From Amorphoplanes digitatis (GTDB lineage: Bacteria; Actinomycetota; Actinomycetes; Mycobacteriales; Micromonosporaceae): a stretch of DNA of 64,000 nt. The notes under the pieces are model-generated. The model did no database searches and had not been told where the DNA came from. It saw nothing but the letters and a program-made list of their open reading frames with translations. The stretch is taken from the NCBI RefSeq assembly GCF_014205335.1, contig NZ_JACHNH010000001.1, forward strand, positions 4,830,501-4,894,500, read 5' to 3'. This document shows positions 8,163-16,854 of the stretch, piece by piece. The translations under genes and the position numbers were made by a program. How positions within the stretch are numbered: the stretch's first letter is position 1; every line of letters starts with the position of its first letter.

Positions 8163-9173
8163 TCAGCCGGTGACGACCGGGTTCCAGCCGTCGGAGCCGG
8201 CCAGGTAGCGCTGCGGCGAGTAGTTCGCCGCCGCCGCGTCGCTCAGCTGCGGACGGTTGGCGTTCACCGTCGCGCCCGCGCCGGTGTTGCGGTACTCCGA
8301 CAGCCGGGCGTCCTTCCAGGAGAAACCGCTCATGTCCGTCCACGGCTGCGCCGTGCGGATGTGCGCGCCGAGCGACGTGTTGCGGATCAGCACCTGCGGA
8401 TTCGCGGTGGTGTCGCCGCCGGGGTGCCACGGCCGCCCGAGATAGACGGTCCCGGCGCCCGCGTCACCGGTCAGCCGGGAGTTGACGATGAGGATGCCGT
8501 ACGTCCTCGATCCCGGGGTGGCCGACGCTGTCACATAGCCGTTGTTCGACTGATTACGGGTCGAGGAATAGATCTCGCAATTGTCGAAGACTGCCGTGCC
8601 GCTGCCATAGATGAAATCGACATCACCCTCGATGTAGCTTTTGTAGAAATAGGCGCGCACCGATCCATGAGTCAGCAACGTGTCCTGATCGCCGATCACT
8701 CTGACGTTGCGGAATCTCTGCCGGTCTGCCTTCACATAGAGCGCGAGGGCCTGCGAGGCGCCGCTCGCGGCCTCGTTGTAGTCGTTGCGGATGGTCAGGT
8801 GACGCACCTCGATATCCCGGGCGGCGAGCAGCATCGTCGCGCTGCCGTCCGTGCCGTCGGTGTTCTGCGGCCGGCTCGCGGTGATGACCACGTCCGCGGC
8901 GACGCCGGTGGCGCCCGTGAAGACGATGTTCGGCTTGTTGGCCGGCACCACGACCCGGCCGGTGTAGGTGCCCTTCTTGATGGTGATGGTGGCGGTGGAC
9001 GCGTTGTTCGCCGGAACCAGGTCGACGGCGGCCTGCACGGTCCGGACATTGCCGGTGCCGTCGGCGGCCACGGTGATCGCGGTCGCGGCCCGGGCCGCGG
9101 TCCCGGCGGCGAGCCCGCCGGCCAGGATCGTGGCGCCCGCCAGGGTGGCGGCGAGCGTTCCTCGCAGGTGCAT
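8163..9173 (-). CDS. Secreted pectinesterase (CE8)
   Basis: A 336-residue secreted beta-helix enzyme that removes methyl groups from pectin. A signal peptide occupies about residues 1-29 (cleavage near TAARAA). The family motifs are intact: GDQDTLL (Asp164), GDVDFIYG (Asp186) and YLGRPW (Arg247), giving the two catalytic aspartates and the substrate arginine. It carries no carbohydrate-binding module. It lies 82 bases downstream of the pectate lyase on the same strand, so demethylated pectin would pass directly to that lyase. A hairpin between the two genes could separate or attenuate the transcripts. Confidence 0.95.
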   Translation of the reverse strand: MHLRGTLAATLAGATILAGGLAAGTAARAATAITVAADGTGNVRTVQAAVDLVPANNASTATITIKKGTYTGRVVVPANKPNIVFTGATGVAADVVITASRPQNTDGTDGSATMLLAARDIEVRHLTIRNDYNEAASGASQALALYVKADRQRFRNVRVIGDQDTLLTHGSVRAYFYKSYIEGDVDFIYGSGTAVFDNCEIYSSTRNQSNNGYVTASATPGSRTYGILIVNSRLTGDAGAGTVYLGRPWHPGGDTTANPQVLIRNTSLGAHIRTAQPWTDMSGFSWKDARLSEYRNTGAGATVNANRPQLSDAAAANYSPQRYLAGSDGWNPVVTG

Positions 9174-9204
9174 GTTCCCCTCCTTGGTCGTGACGGGACA
9201 GCGC

Positions 9205-9240
9205 GGTCCCCCGCCCCGCGAAGTCGCGGGACGGGGGACC
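9205..9240 (-). terminator. Hairpin between pectate lyase and pectinesterase genes
   Basis: Arms GGTCCCCCG-c-CCCGCG and CGCGGG-a-CGGGGGACC pair with one internal mismatch around a 4-base loop, 16 bases after the pectate lyase stop and 32 bases before the pectinesterase start. It could end the lyase transcript or act as a partial terminator inside a two-gene operon. Confidence 0.7.
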
Positions 9241-9255
9241 GGGCGGATGATCGGT

Positions 9256-10260
9256 TCAGAGCGAGATCCGTCCCGCGCCCGCGCTGGCAGTCACGATCGA
9301 CTTGACGCTGCTCGCGGCGTCCAGCGGGTAGGAGTACGGGATGCTCTTGACGCTGCCGCCGGTCTGGCCGGAGCCGGAGCCGACCAGCAGGTTGCCGCGG
9401 GCGACCAGCGTGCCCGGCCCGGAGTCGCCCTCGCCCAGGTGGAACGGGTCGGAGACGCTCTCGAAGGAGTTGTTCTCGACGAGCACGCCGGCGCCCTCGG
9501 TGGAGGCAACGCCGTAGCCGGAGTTCCGGTTGTAGTAGTTGTTGTAGACGTGCACCGGGTTGCCGAAGCGGACCCGCGGGTGGCGCTGCGTCGACGCGTC
9601 GAACCAGTTGTGGTGGTAGGTCACCCGCAGGTGCCCGGTGTCCTGGCTGGCGTTGTCGTCGCTGTGGCCCAGCAGCATCGACTTGTCGTGGCTGAAGACC
9701 CGGTTCCACGACACGGTCACGAAGTCGGAGCCGCGCTTGATGTCCACCGCGCCGTCGTAGCCGTTGCTGAAGCTGTTGTGGTCGATCCAGATGTTGGTGG
9801 CCGACGTCTGCACGTTGATCGCATCGTCGTTCCAGTTCCGGAACGTGAGGTTGCGGATGATCACGTTGCGGTCGCCGTTGATGTTCAGCCCGCAGCCGAC
9901 GATCGCGGCGCCGGAGTTGCCGATGATGGTCTTGTTGGACCGCACCCGCAGCATCCCGGAGCAGCTGATCGTGCCGGAGACCCGGATGACCGCCGCCGAG
10001 GTGGAGCCGACCGCCGAGGTCAGCGCCGAGGCGCTGGTCACCGTGGTCGTCGCGGCGCCGGCGCCGCCGGTCGTGCCGCCGTTCTGGGTGGCCCAGCCGG
10101 ACAGCTGGTCGACGGGCGCCGCGAGCGGGACCGGCGCCGCCGCGGCGCCGGCATCGGCGGCGGAGGCCGAGTTGGTGGCGACGAGGCCGGCGCCGGCGAG
10201 GGCGAGGGCGGTCGCGCCGGCCGAGGCGCCCAGCACGATGTGGCGCAACTTCTTGCGCAT
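9256..10260 (-). CDS. Secreted pectate lyase (PL1)
   Basis: A 334-residue secreted calcium-dependent lyase cleaving polygalacturonate. A signal peptide of about 35 residues ends SASAAD. PL1 motifs are in order: IWIDHNSFSNGYDGAVDI (calcium-site Asp cluster), VTVSWNRVFSHDKSMLLG, and HHNWFDASTQRHPRVRFG with the catalytic-type arginine, followed by VHVYNNYY. The ATG at 10260 has a good AAGGAG ribosome-binding site. A promoter with a LacI-type AAGCGCTT core lies about 160 bases upstream. With the pectinesterase and GH43 genes it forms a pectin/arabinan degradation set. Confidence 0.95.
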   Translation of the reverse strand: MRKKLRHIVLGASAGATALALAGAGLVATNSASAADAGAAAAPVPLAAPVDQLSGWATQNGGTTGGAGAATTTVTSASALTSAVGSTSAAVIRVSGTISCSGMLRVRSNKTIIGNSGAAIVGCGLNINGDRNVIIRNLTFRNWNDDAINVQTSATNIWIDHNSFSNGYDGAVDIKRGSDFVTVSWNRVFSHDKSMLLGHSDDNASQDTGHLRVTYHHNWFDASTQRHPRVRFGNPVHVYNNYYNRNSGYGVASTEGAGVLVENNSFESVSDPFHLGEGDSGPGTLVARGNLLVGSGSGQTGGSVKSIPYSYPLDAASSVKSIVTASAGAGRISL

Positions 10261-10419
10261 GGTCTTCTCCTTGGAATTCTGTGGTCGCCGCGCGATGGAT
10301 CGCGGCGCCGGAGGATGGTCGGGGTGCCGCCCGGACCGGCACCGGCGGTCCGCCGGCCGTCTGCCGGTGGTCCCGCACTCCTGCAGGTGTTGCTGGCTCC
10401 CGCGCCCGCTTTGCCCGAA

Positions 10420-10461
10420 GCAAGCGCTTTCCTGTTACAGAACAACACAGACGGATGTCAA
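10420..10461 (-). promoter_or_regulatory. Promoter and LacI-type operator of the pectate lyase gene
   Basis: On the minus strand a TTGACA (10461-10456) is followed after 18 bases by TAACAG (10437-10432), then directly by GGAAAGCGCTTGC with the palindrome AAGCGCTT at 10422-10429. An AGCGCT core just downstream of a -10 box is typical of LacI-family repression. The leader to the start codon is about 160 bases; I see no gene in it. Confidence 0.6.
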
Positions 10462-10504
10462 TGTGAAGACAAATGTGTTTGCAGGTTATTTGCATTGATG
10501 TCCG

Positions 10505-11539
10505 TCAGTAGACGAACGGCCAGCCCGCCGTGTCGTAGCCGATCAGGTTGATGCCGAGGTACGCCGCGCCGCTGTTGGCGTAGTAGTGGTAGACCAGCAC
10601 GTCGCTGTCGGTGTCGGCGAGGACGGCCTGATGGCCGGGCCCGTGTACGGCGCCGTGGGAGGCGAGCATCTGGGTGCCGCCGCCCGCGGTCATCGCGGTG
10701 CCGTTGCGGTCCACGTAAGGCCCGGTGACGCTCGTCGACCGGCCGACCATGACCCGATAGGTGCTGGACGCGCCCCGGCAGCAGTAGTCGAAGGAGACCC
10801 AGAGGTAGTAGTACGAACCGTGCCGGAAGATGTACGGCGCCTCGATCGCCCCGCCGTTGCGGCCGGCGATGGCCCGTACCGTGCTGTCGGACCGCTTGCC
10901 GGTGGACGGGTTGAGCGCGATGAGCTTGATCCCGGACCAGAACGAGCCGAAGCTCAGGAACCACCGGCCCTGTGCGTCCACCACCAGGTTCGGGTCGATC
11001 GCGTTGTAGTTGTCCGAGGTGTTCGTCTCGATGACCAGGCCCTGGTTGGTCCACGAGCCGGACGCCCCGGTGGTGCTGGTGGCCAGGAAGATCGCCGAGT
11101 GGTTCGACCCGAACGTGGACGCCGAGTAGTACAGGTAGTAGCGGCCGTTGCGGTACGAGATGTCGGGCGCCCACAGGTTCCGGCTGCCGCCGGTGTACGG
11201 CGTCGTCCAGCTCGCGCCGCCCGGGAACACCGCGCCGGCGTTGCGGAACGCCGTCCGGTCCGACGAGGTCTTCAGCAGCAGGTTGTCGCCGGTGTATGCG
11301 GCGAGGTACCCCCCGGCCGGGGTCTTCACGATGGACGGATCGTGCGCGCCGGTGTCGCCCGTGATCACCCCCGGGTTCGGGTACGCCGCGGGCGGGACGG
11401 TAGGCGTGGCAGCGGCGGCGATCGGCGCGGCCGCCTCGGCGGACATGGAGGCGAATACGGCCACCGCGAGCAGGGCCGAGCTTGCCACCCCCACCCAGAG
11501 ACCTCGGCGGCGCGTACGGCCGTTCCAGCGTCCTGACAT
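10505..11539 (-). CDS. Secreted GH43 endo-arabinanase-type glycosidase
   Basis: A 344-residue secreted five-bladed beta-propeller enzyme. A signal peptide spans about 1-37. GH43 catalytic residues are visible: general base Asp67 (AHDPSI), pKa modulator Asp182 (NAIDPNL) and general acid Glu233 (GAIEAPYI). The arrangement with LWAPDISYRNGRYYLYYSAS and SFGSFWSGI fits alpha-1,5-L-arabinanases best. The ATG at 11539 has a perfect AGGAGG ribosome-binding site. It is divergent from a second GH43 gene over a 148-base region rich in palindromes, so the two are probably co-regulated. It would cut arabinan side chains of pectin. Confidence 0.92.
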   Translation of the reverse strand: MSGRWNGRTRRRGLWVGVASSALLAVAVFASMSAEAAAPIAAAATPTVPPAAYPNPGVITGDTGAHDPSIVKTPAGGYLAAYTGDNLLLKTSSDRTAFRNAGAVFPGGASWTTPYTGGSRNLWAPDISYRNGRYYLYYSASTFGSNHSAIFLATSTTGASGSWTNQGLVIETNTSDNYNAIDPNLVVDAQGRWFLSFGSFWSGIKLIALNPSTGKRSDSTVRAIAGRNGGAIEAPYIFRHGSYYYLWVSFDYCCRGASSTYRVMVGRSTSVTGPYVDRNGTAMTAGGGTQMLASHGAVHGPGHQAVLADTDSDVLVYHYYANSGAAYLGINLIGYDTAGWPFVY

Positions 11540-11561
11540 GGGAACCTCCTGACAAAAGCAG

Positions 11562-11579
11562 CGACATCGGTCGATGTCG
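11562..11579. promoter_or_regulatory. Palindrome between divergent GH43 genes
   Basis: CGACATCG and CGATGTCG are perfect 8-base arms around GT, 23 bases upstream of the leftward GH43 start, where it could overlap the transcription start or leader. A partly symmetrical TGTTAGCGGTCACA at 11587-11600 lies beside it. Neither is a site I can assign to a known regulator. Confidence 0.55.
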
Positions 11580-11650
11580 AGCGCAGTGTTAGCGGTCACA
11601 AGTTTTCCGTCAAGGTTTCGCCGTTGTTTCGGGCAGATGATGTGAAGATA

Positions 11651-11687
11651 TTGACCGTCACAGTTGTGAACGTTCACAATCTCGGCC
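11651..11687 (+). promoter_or_regulatory. Leaderless promoter with overlapping operator for the GH43-CBM13 gene
   Basis: TTGACC (11651-11656) and CACAAT (11675-11680) are 18 bases apart and the -10 ends 7 bases before the ATG, so the transcript should begin at the start codon. The perfect palindrome TTGTGAACGTTCACAA (11664-11679) covers the spacer and -10, the position expected for a repressor site. No Shine-Dalgarno sequence is present, which agrees with leaderless translation. Confidence 0.65.
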
Positions 11688-13178
11688 ATGAAACGACAAC
11701 CGTTACACCTGGCCGCGGTGGCGCTGCTGCTGAGCGTCCTCGCGATCGTGGCGCCCCCGGCGCAGGGCCGGGCGGCGGCCGCCGTCACGTTCACCAATCC
11801 CGTCGCCGCGGCGCCGTACGGCGCCGACCCCTGGATGGGGTACTACAACGGCAACTACTACCTGGCCGCGACCACCTGGAACTCCCAGCTCGTGATCAAG
11901 AAGGCGGCGTCGGTTGCCGCGCTCGGCGGCGCGAGCGAGACCGTGGTCCACACCGGATCCGGCTCCACCAACTGCTGCAACATGTGGGCGCCGTCGCTGC
12001 ACCTGCTCGACGGCCCGAACGGCAAGCGCTGGTACTACTACTACTCGGCCGGCCCGCCGGCCTGCTGCGACGGGCAGCGCTCGTACGTGCTGGAGAGCAG
12101 CGGCACCGACCCGATGGGCCCCTACCACTTCGCCGCGCAGCTCCAGGTGCAGGCGGGCAACGGCTGGGCCATCGACGGCAGCGTCGCGACCATCAACGGC
12201 GCGAACTACTACCTGTACTCGTCCTGGGTCGGCAACCTGCAGAGCCTGTTCATCGCCCCGATGAGCAACCCGTGGACGGTGAGCGCGTACGGCACCAGGA
12301 TCTCCTCGCCGTCGTACTCGTGGGAGACGGCCGGCGGCAACACCCAGGAGGCGCCGTACGTCCTGCAACACGGCGGCCGGACCTTCCTCACCTACTCGGC
12401 GAGCTCCTGCAACACCCCGGACTACAAGCTGGGCATGCTGACGCTGACCGGCACCAACCCGCTGAGCGCGGCATCGTGGACCAAGAAGAGCACGCCGATC
12501 TTCCAGCGCGCCGACGGCAACGGCGTGTACGGCCCCGGCGGCCAGGGCTTCTTCACCTCGCCGGACGGCTCGGAGACGTGGCTGACCTACCACGCCAACG
12601 AGACCACCGGGCAGGGCTGCGGCGGCACCCGGACCACCCGGATCCAGAAGATCACCTGGAACTCGGACGGCACGCCGAACCTCGGCACCCCGGCGTCGCT
12701 GGGCAGCACGCCGACCGCGCCGGCCGGCGATCCCGGCGGCGGCGTCACGTTCCCGGTCGCCGGCACCCGCTACCGCCTGATCAACCAGAACAGCGGCGCG
12801 GTGCTGGACGCGGTCAACTGCGGCACGGCCAACGGCACGGCCGTCGACCAGTGGGCGTCGCTCGGCAACGCCTGCCAACAGTGGACGTTCGCCAAGGCCG
12901 GCGGCGGCTACTACACGATCACCAACGCCAACAGCGGCACCGTGCTCGACTCGGTCAACTGCGGCGCCGCGGACGGCACCGCGCTCAACCTGTGGGCCCC
13001 GCTCGGCAACGCCTGCCAGCAGTGGAGCGTGACCCCGGTCAACGGCCGCTACCTGATCGCGAACCGGGCCAACGGCAAGGTCCTGGACGTGACGAACTGC
13101 GGCACGGCCAACGGCACCGCGGTCCGGCAATGGGCCGCGCTGGGCAACACCTGCCAGGAGTGGCGTATCACGCCGTAG
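11688..13178 (+). CDS. Secreted GH43 arabinofuranosidase-type enzyme with CBM13
   Basis: A 496-residue secreted enzyme. A signal peptide spans about 1-31. The propeller domain (about 35-345) shows YGADPWMGYYNGNYYL (Asp47), GWAIDGSV (Asp163) and NTQEAPYVL (Glu221), fitting the GH43 triad; overall it resembles exo-acting arabinofuranosidases. The C-terminal 140 residues are a ricin-type CBM13 with three repeats ending CQQWTF, CQQWSV and CQEWRI. Paired Cys near 96-97 and 126-127 may form disulfides. It likely trims arabinan or arabinogalactan outside the cell, complementing the divergent endo-type GH43. Confidence 0.9.
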   Translation: MKRQPLHLAAVALLLSVLAIVAPPAQGRAAAAVTFTNPVAAAPYGADPWMGYYNGNYYLAATTWNSQLVIKKAASVAALGGASETVVHTGSGSTNCCNMWAPSLHLLDGPNGKRWYYYYSAGPPACCDGQRSYVLESSGTDPMGPYHFAAQLQVQAGNGWAIDGSVATINGANYYLYSSWVGNLQSLFIAPMSNPWTVSAYGTRISSPSYSWETAGGNTQEAPYVLQHGGRTFLTYSASSCNTPDYKLGMLTLTGTNPLSAASWTKKSTPIFQRADGNGVYGPGGQGFFTSPDGSETWLTYHANETTGQGCGGTRTTRIQKITWNSDGTPNLGTPASLGSTPTAPAGDPGGGVTFPVAGTRYRLINQNSGAVLDAVNCGTANGTAVDQWASLGNACQQWTFAKAGGGYYTITNANSGTVLDSVNCGAADGTALNLWAPLGNACQQWSVTPVNGRYLIANRANGKVLDVTNCGTANGTAVRQWAALGNTCQEWRITP

Positions 13179-13217
13179 CTCTGGACCGGGTCCGGATATG
13201 TAAGTAGCGTGCTGGAC

Positions 13218-13982
13218 ATGACTCATTACCTCGCCGACGTGGCGGACGCGTGGCAGGAGAGCTGGGACCGGCAGCAGGAGGCCTATCTGCCGGATCGGGA
13301 ACACCGCATCGCGACGATGCTGGATGCGTTGCGCGCCGGCCAGGTCGAGCACCCGCCCCGGGTCCTCGACCTGGCCGGCGGCACCGGCACGATCGCCCTG
13401 CGCACGCTCGCACGGTTCCCCGATGCCGAGGTCACCGTCGTCGACCAGGACCCGGTGCTGCTCGCCCTGGCCGGCGCGGCGCTGGAGGGCCGCGCGGAGA
13501 TCGTGTCGGCCGACCTCGGCGACCCGGCCTGGACGGCGGCGCTGCCGCACCGCCGCTACGACGCGGTGCTCACCGCGACCGCACTGCACTGGCTGGCGCC
13601 CGAGCGCCTCACGACGCTCTACGCCGAGATCCGGGAGGTGCTGCGCCCCGGCGGGCTCTTCGCCAACGCCGACCACATGCCCGACGAGGGGCTGCCCGGC
13701 CTGACCAAGCGCCTGATCGCCACCGCGGACACCCGCCGCGAGACGCGCTACGCGACGGGTGCCGCACTGTCGTGGCGCGACTGGTGGAGCCGGGTGGCGG
13801 CGGACCCGCGCCTCGCGCCGCTGCACGCCGAGCGGCAGAAGATCTACCCGGCCGAGCACGGCTCCGCGGAGTGGACGCCGCCGGCGGCCTGGCACCTCGG
13901 CGCGCTGCGCGCCGCCGGCTTCACCGAGACCGGGCTGCTCTGGCGCGGCGGCACCGACGCGACGGTCGCCGCCGTGCGCTAG
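13218..13982 (+). CDS. Class I SAM-dependent methyltransferase
   Basis: About 254 residues with motif I VLDLAGGTGTIALR, an acidic end to strand 2 (VTVVDQD), DAVLTATALHWL and EVLRPGGLFANADH. The substrate cannot be predicted; this is the broad methyltransferase-domain family of small-molecule enzymes. A TAGCGT -10 box ends 7 bases before the ATG at 13218, suggesting a leaderless transcript; a GTG three codons upstream at 13209 is the alternative start. Its stop shares bases with the stop of the convergent small gene on the other strand. Confidence 0.85.
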   Translation: MTHYLADVADAWQESWDRQQEAYLPDREHRIATMLDALRAGQVEHPPRVLDLAGGTGTIALRTLARFPDAEVTVVDQDPVLLALAGAALEGRAEIVSADLGDPAWTAALPHRRYDAVLTATALHWLAPERLTTLYAEIREVLRPGGLFANADHMPDEGLPGLTKRLIATADTRRETRYATGAALSWRDWWSRVAADPRLAPLHAERQKIYPAEHGSAEWTPPAAWHLGALRAAGFTETGLLWRGGTDATVAAVR

Positions 13983-14188
13983 CCGCTGCGCCGGGTGCCG
14001 TACTGCCGGGGGCTCTGCACCGAGCCCCGGCCGACCGGATTCTGGCTCTTGCCGGACACTCCCAGGCCGGAGCCGCTCTTCTTGCCCTTGGCCCGGCGGG
14101 CCGCCCGGTTGGCGAAAGCCTCCTCACCCTGCTCGGCCTCGGGCTGCTCGCCCGCGGTGGCGTCGGAACCTGCGGTGGACTCGGACAT
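13979..14188 (-). CDS. Small hypothetical protein, 69 residues
   Basis: Starts at an ATG preceded by AAGGAGACACCG, a strong ribosome-binding site. The product has an acidic N-terminal half (residues 1-23 rich in Glu, Ser, Ala) and a basic C-terminal half (RAARRAKGKKSGSG), with no Cys, membrane segment or recognised domain; it is probably disordered. It overlaps the methyltransferase stop by 4 bases in convergent orientation, the sequence CTAG supplying TAG to both genes. Function unknown. Confidence 0.75.
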   Translation of the reverse strand: MSESTAGSDATAGEQPEAEQGEEAFANRAARRAKGKKSGSGLGVSGKSQNPVGRGSVQSPRQYGTRRSG

Positions 14189-14304
14189 CGGTGTCTCCTT
14201 GATCGCCGGCCGCCGCGCGGATCGTTTCCGGCCCGGGAAACGCGACGGCCCGCCCGCAAGACGGTATCGCAGAGCCGCCGGGTCCCGGTGCACCGTCGCC
14301 GTGA

Positions 14305-15033
14305 TCAGAACCAGACGCGTGCCTTACGGATCTCGGTGCGCAGCGCGGGCGGCCCGTCCAGCGGCGCCGGGTCGTCCTCGGTCGGCGTCACTCCCCCGGC
14401 GGCGACCCGGTCCAGGGTGCGCAGCCCGGCCGGCGTCACGCCGCCGAAGATGGAGTAGTTCGGGCGCAGCGCCGAGTTGCCGTACACCAGGAAGAACTGG
14501 CTGCCGTTGGTGTCCGGCCCGGCGTTGGCCATGGCCAGCACGCCCCGCGCGTAGACGCGCCGGGCACCGGTCGGGTCCGTCGGCGCCGGCGGCAGGTCCG
14601 TCGGCAGCTCGTCGCGGTAGCGGTAGCCCGGACCGCCCTCCCCGGTGCCGGAGGGGTCGCCGCACTGGAGGACCAGCAGCGTGGGGTACGCCGTGAGCCG
14701 GTGGCAGATCGTCCGGTCGTAGAACCGGTGCCGGACCAGGTGCACGAAGCTCTGCACCGTGCAGGGCGCGGCGGCGCGGTCCAGGACCAGCGGGATCGGC
14801 CCGAGGTTGGTACGCAGCAGCACCGGCACGTGGCCACGGCTGGGCGTCCGCCGGGGATCGCGCGGCAACGGCACCGGCCGGGCGGCGGGGTCGTCCGGCG
14901 TCGGCGTGTAGGCGCACGGGCCGTCGGTCGGCGCGGTCGGATCGCCGCCGCCGCCGGCCGCCGCGGCGGGCGAGGCGACACCGAGCACCCCGGCGACCAG
15001 CACCGCGGCGAGAACTCCCCGAACCATGACCAT
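14305..15033 (-). CDS. Secreted cyclophilin-type peptidyl-prolyl cis-trans isomerase
   Basis: About 242 residues with a signal peptide (VLAAVLVAGVLGVASPAAAA) and a cyclophilin domain from about residue 70. Motifs: FYDRTICHRL (active-site Arg retained, Cys in place of Phe), LQCGDPSGTGEGGPGYRYRDE, and GVLAMANAGPDTNGSQFFLVY. The CHR and LQCGD cysteines are a recurring variant in actinobacterial secreted cyclophilins. The role is proline isomerisation in exported proteins. The start is taken at the ATG at 15033, next to the signal peptide; an upstream in-frame ATG at 15069 would add 12 residues. Confidence 0.88.
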   Translation of the reverse strand: MVMVRGVLAAVLVAGVLGVASPAAAAGGGGDPTAPTDGPCAYTPTPDDPAARPVPLPRDPRRTPSRGHVPVLLRTNLGPIPLVLDRAAAPCTVQSFVHLVRHRFYDRTICHRLTAYPTLLVLQCGDPSGTGEGGPGYRYRDELPTDLPPAPTDPTGARRVYARGVLAMANAGPDTNGSQFFLVYGNSALRPNYSIFGGVTPAGLRTLDRVAAGGVTPTEDDPAPLDGPPALRTEIRKARVWF

Positions 15034-15111
15034 TTTCGTACCCCCACAGACTCGACCGGATGCCACCACCGGTCTAATCGATCAGAGTCGATGCGTCAAG
15101 CGAGGGTACCG

Positions 15112-16854
15112 TCAGCGGGGCGTGGTGGTCCGCAGCGAGAGCGCGTCGAGGAAGACGGCGCCGATCTGGGCCGGGTCCTCGGCGACGAAGACGCCGCCGC
15201 CGGTGACCTCGGTGATCTGCTCCAGCGGAGCCCGGTCGACCGACTTGCCGACGCCGAGCACGATGACCTGCACCGGCCGATCCGCGGCCTTGGCGTCCTC
15301 GAGCTGGGCGACCAGGTCGCGCAGGGCGATGTCGCCGACGCCGACACCGACGCCGTCGGTGAGCACTAGCACGGAGTTGACCCGTCCCGCCTGCCAGCCG
15401 TCCTGCACCGTGCGGTATCCGTCGAGGATGCTGCGGTACAGGCCGGCCTCGCCGTCGGCCGGCTGGATGCCGCCGAGCGCGTTCGCCACCGCGGTGCGGT
15501 TGGTGGTCAGCGAGCGGATGCCCACCAGCTCGCGGCGGCCGCCGCCCGGTCCCCCGGCGGTCGCCCAGAGCCCGACCGACCAGTCGTCGCTGAACAGCCC
15601 GAGCCCGCCGCGGGCGGCGGCGAGGGTGAGCTTCATGCGGGTGGCGCCGCGAGCCTCCGGCACCGGGGTGCGCATGCTCTCGGAGGTGTCGACGATCGCG
15701 AGCATCCGGGCCGGCGCCACCACTGCGGACCAGCCCGCCAGCGCGCGGTCGATGGTCGCCTCGTCGGCCGGCGAGGCCGCCGCCGTGCCGCTGTCCCCGG
15801 CCGCGCCGGTCTCGATCCGGCGCGGTGCGCCCTCCGGGCCCTCGAAGCCGGGGGGCGAGCTGCCGTCCGGTGCACGGAAGCCGGCCTGTCCGAGCCGGCC
15901 GCGGAACTCGCCCTCGGCGCTGAGCCTGTCGTAGAACTGGCGCGCGGCCAGGGCCTGATCCACCGACAGCTCGGGCATCACCGCGAACGGGTGGTCCAGC
16001 GGCACCGGCGACGGCTCGAGGTAGAACGCCGCGAGCGGTACCTGCGGCCGCGCGTCGTTGAACCGGATGACATCGCTCTCCGACATCGCGGCGAGGCTGA
16101 GGCCGGCGGCCAGCGACGCGGCGTCGTCCGCCTGGGGCAGCTGGGCCATCAGGTCGTCGCGCAGCACCGAGGTGTCCGTGGCCAGGGCCCGGAGCACGCC
16201 GTTGGTGGTGCCGGGCCGGCGCTGGTCGGCGGCGTTCGCGGCGGCACCGAGCGCGAGCAGCCCGGACAGCGCGGCGGCGTCGCGGGCCGGGTCGACCGTC
16301 CCGGTCCGGGTGGTGGTGCTGGTGGTGATCAGGTTGAGCAGGTCGGCGTAGCCCGGCATCTTGCGGGGCCAGCCGAGCTTCTCCGCGGTCGGCTGCGGCA
16401 TCGCCATGACCACCGGGCTGAGCGCGATCGAACCCTCCTCGGTGAAGGCGAAGGAGGACGCGGCCGAGCGCAGCCGCTGCAACCAGATGCCGGAGTCGGA
16501 GATCCACACGTCCGGCGCGGCGGCGCCGGCGCGGGCCGCCGCGGTCGCGGAGACCCGCTGCTTCGCGATCAGCGTGGCGGCCACGTCCGCCGGGTCGACG
16601 GCCTTGACGTCGATGCGCACGCAGACGCCGTCGACCTGTGCCTTCGCGCCGGTCCAGGCCGCGGCCTCGGCCTGCACGGCCGGGGCGACGTCGGGCGCCG
16701 CCGCGACGGCGAGGCGCACCTCGCCGGAGCACTCGGCGCCGTTCAGCCCACCGATTCCCAGGCGCACTCCGGCCACCACCGTCACGACGGCGACCGTCGT
16801 GAGGGCAGCGGTTGCTGCGCGAAATCGCATTCGTCGACGATGCCGGCCAGTCAC
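15112..16854 (-). CDS. Solute-binding / von Willebrand factor A domain protein
   Basis: About 580 residues. One N-terminal membrane segment (AALTTVAVVTVVAGVRLGI) is followed by a periplasmic-binding-like region (about 40-330: APDVWISDSGIWLQRL, SPVVMAMPQPTAEKLGW) and a C-terminal VWA domain. The VWA domain keeps a MIDAS signature, DTSESM, plus LVLTDGVGVG. Such fusions are common in actinomycetes and probably act at the membrane surface, but ligand and partners are unknown. The start is uncertain between GTG at 16854 and ATG at 16830; neither has a clear ribosome-binding site. It lies about 120 bases downstream of the alpha-galactosidase gene on the same strand. Confidence 0.8.
   Translation of the reverse strand: MTGRHRRRMRFRAATAALTTVAVVTVVAGVRLGIGGLNGAECSGEVRLAVAAAPDVAPAVQAEAAAWTGAKAQVDGVCVRIDVKAVDPADVAATLIAKQRVSATAAARAGAAAPDVWISDSGIWLQRLRSAASSFAFTEEGSIALSPVVMAMPQPTAEKLGWPRKMPGYADLLNLITTSTTTRTGTVDPARDAAALSGLLALGAAANAADQRRPGTTNGVLRALATDTSVLRDDLMAQLPQADDAASLAAGLSLAAMSESDVIRFNDARPQVPLAAFYLEPSPVPLDHPFAVMPELSVDQALAARQFYDRLSAEGEFRGRLGQAGFRAPDGSSPPGFEGPEGAPRRIETGAAGDSGTAAASPADEATIDRALAGWSAVVAPARMLAIVDTSESMRTPVPEARGATRMKLTLAAARGGLGLFSDDWSVGLWATAGGPGGGRRELVGIRSLTTNRTAVANALGGIQPADGEAGLYRSILDGYRTVQDGWQAGRVNSVLVLTDGVGVGVGDIALRDLVAQLEDAKAADRPVQVIVLGVGKSVDRAPLEQITEVTGGGVFVAEDPAQIGAVFLDALSLRTTTPR

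Noticed and set aside
7977..9305. Plus-strand open frame starting just after GGAGG downstream of the CebR-type box
   Set aside because: It runs through a strong hairpin and then antisense to the pectinesterase; the translation has no family features.
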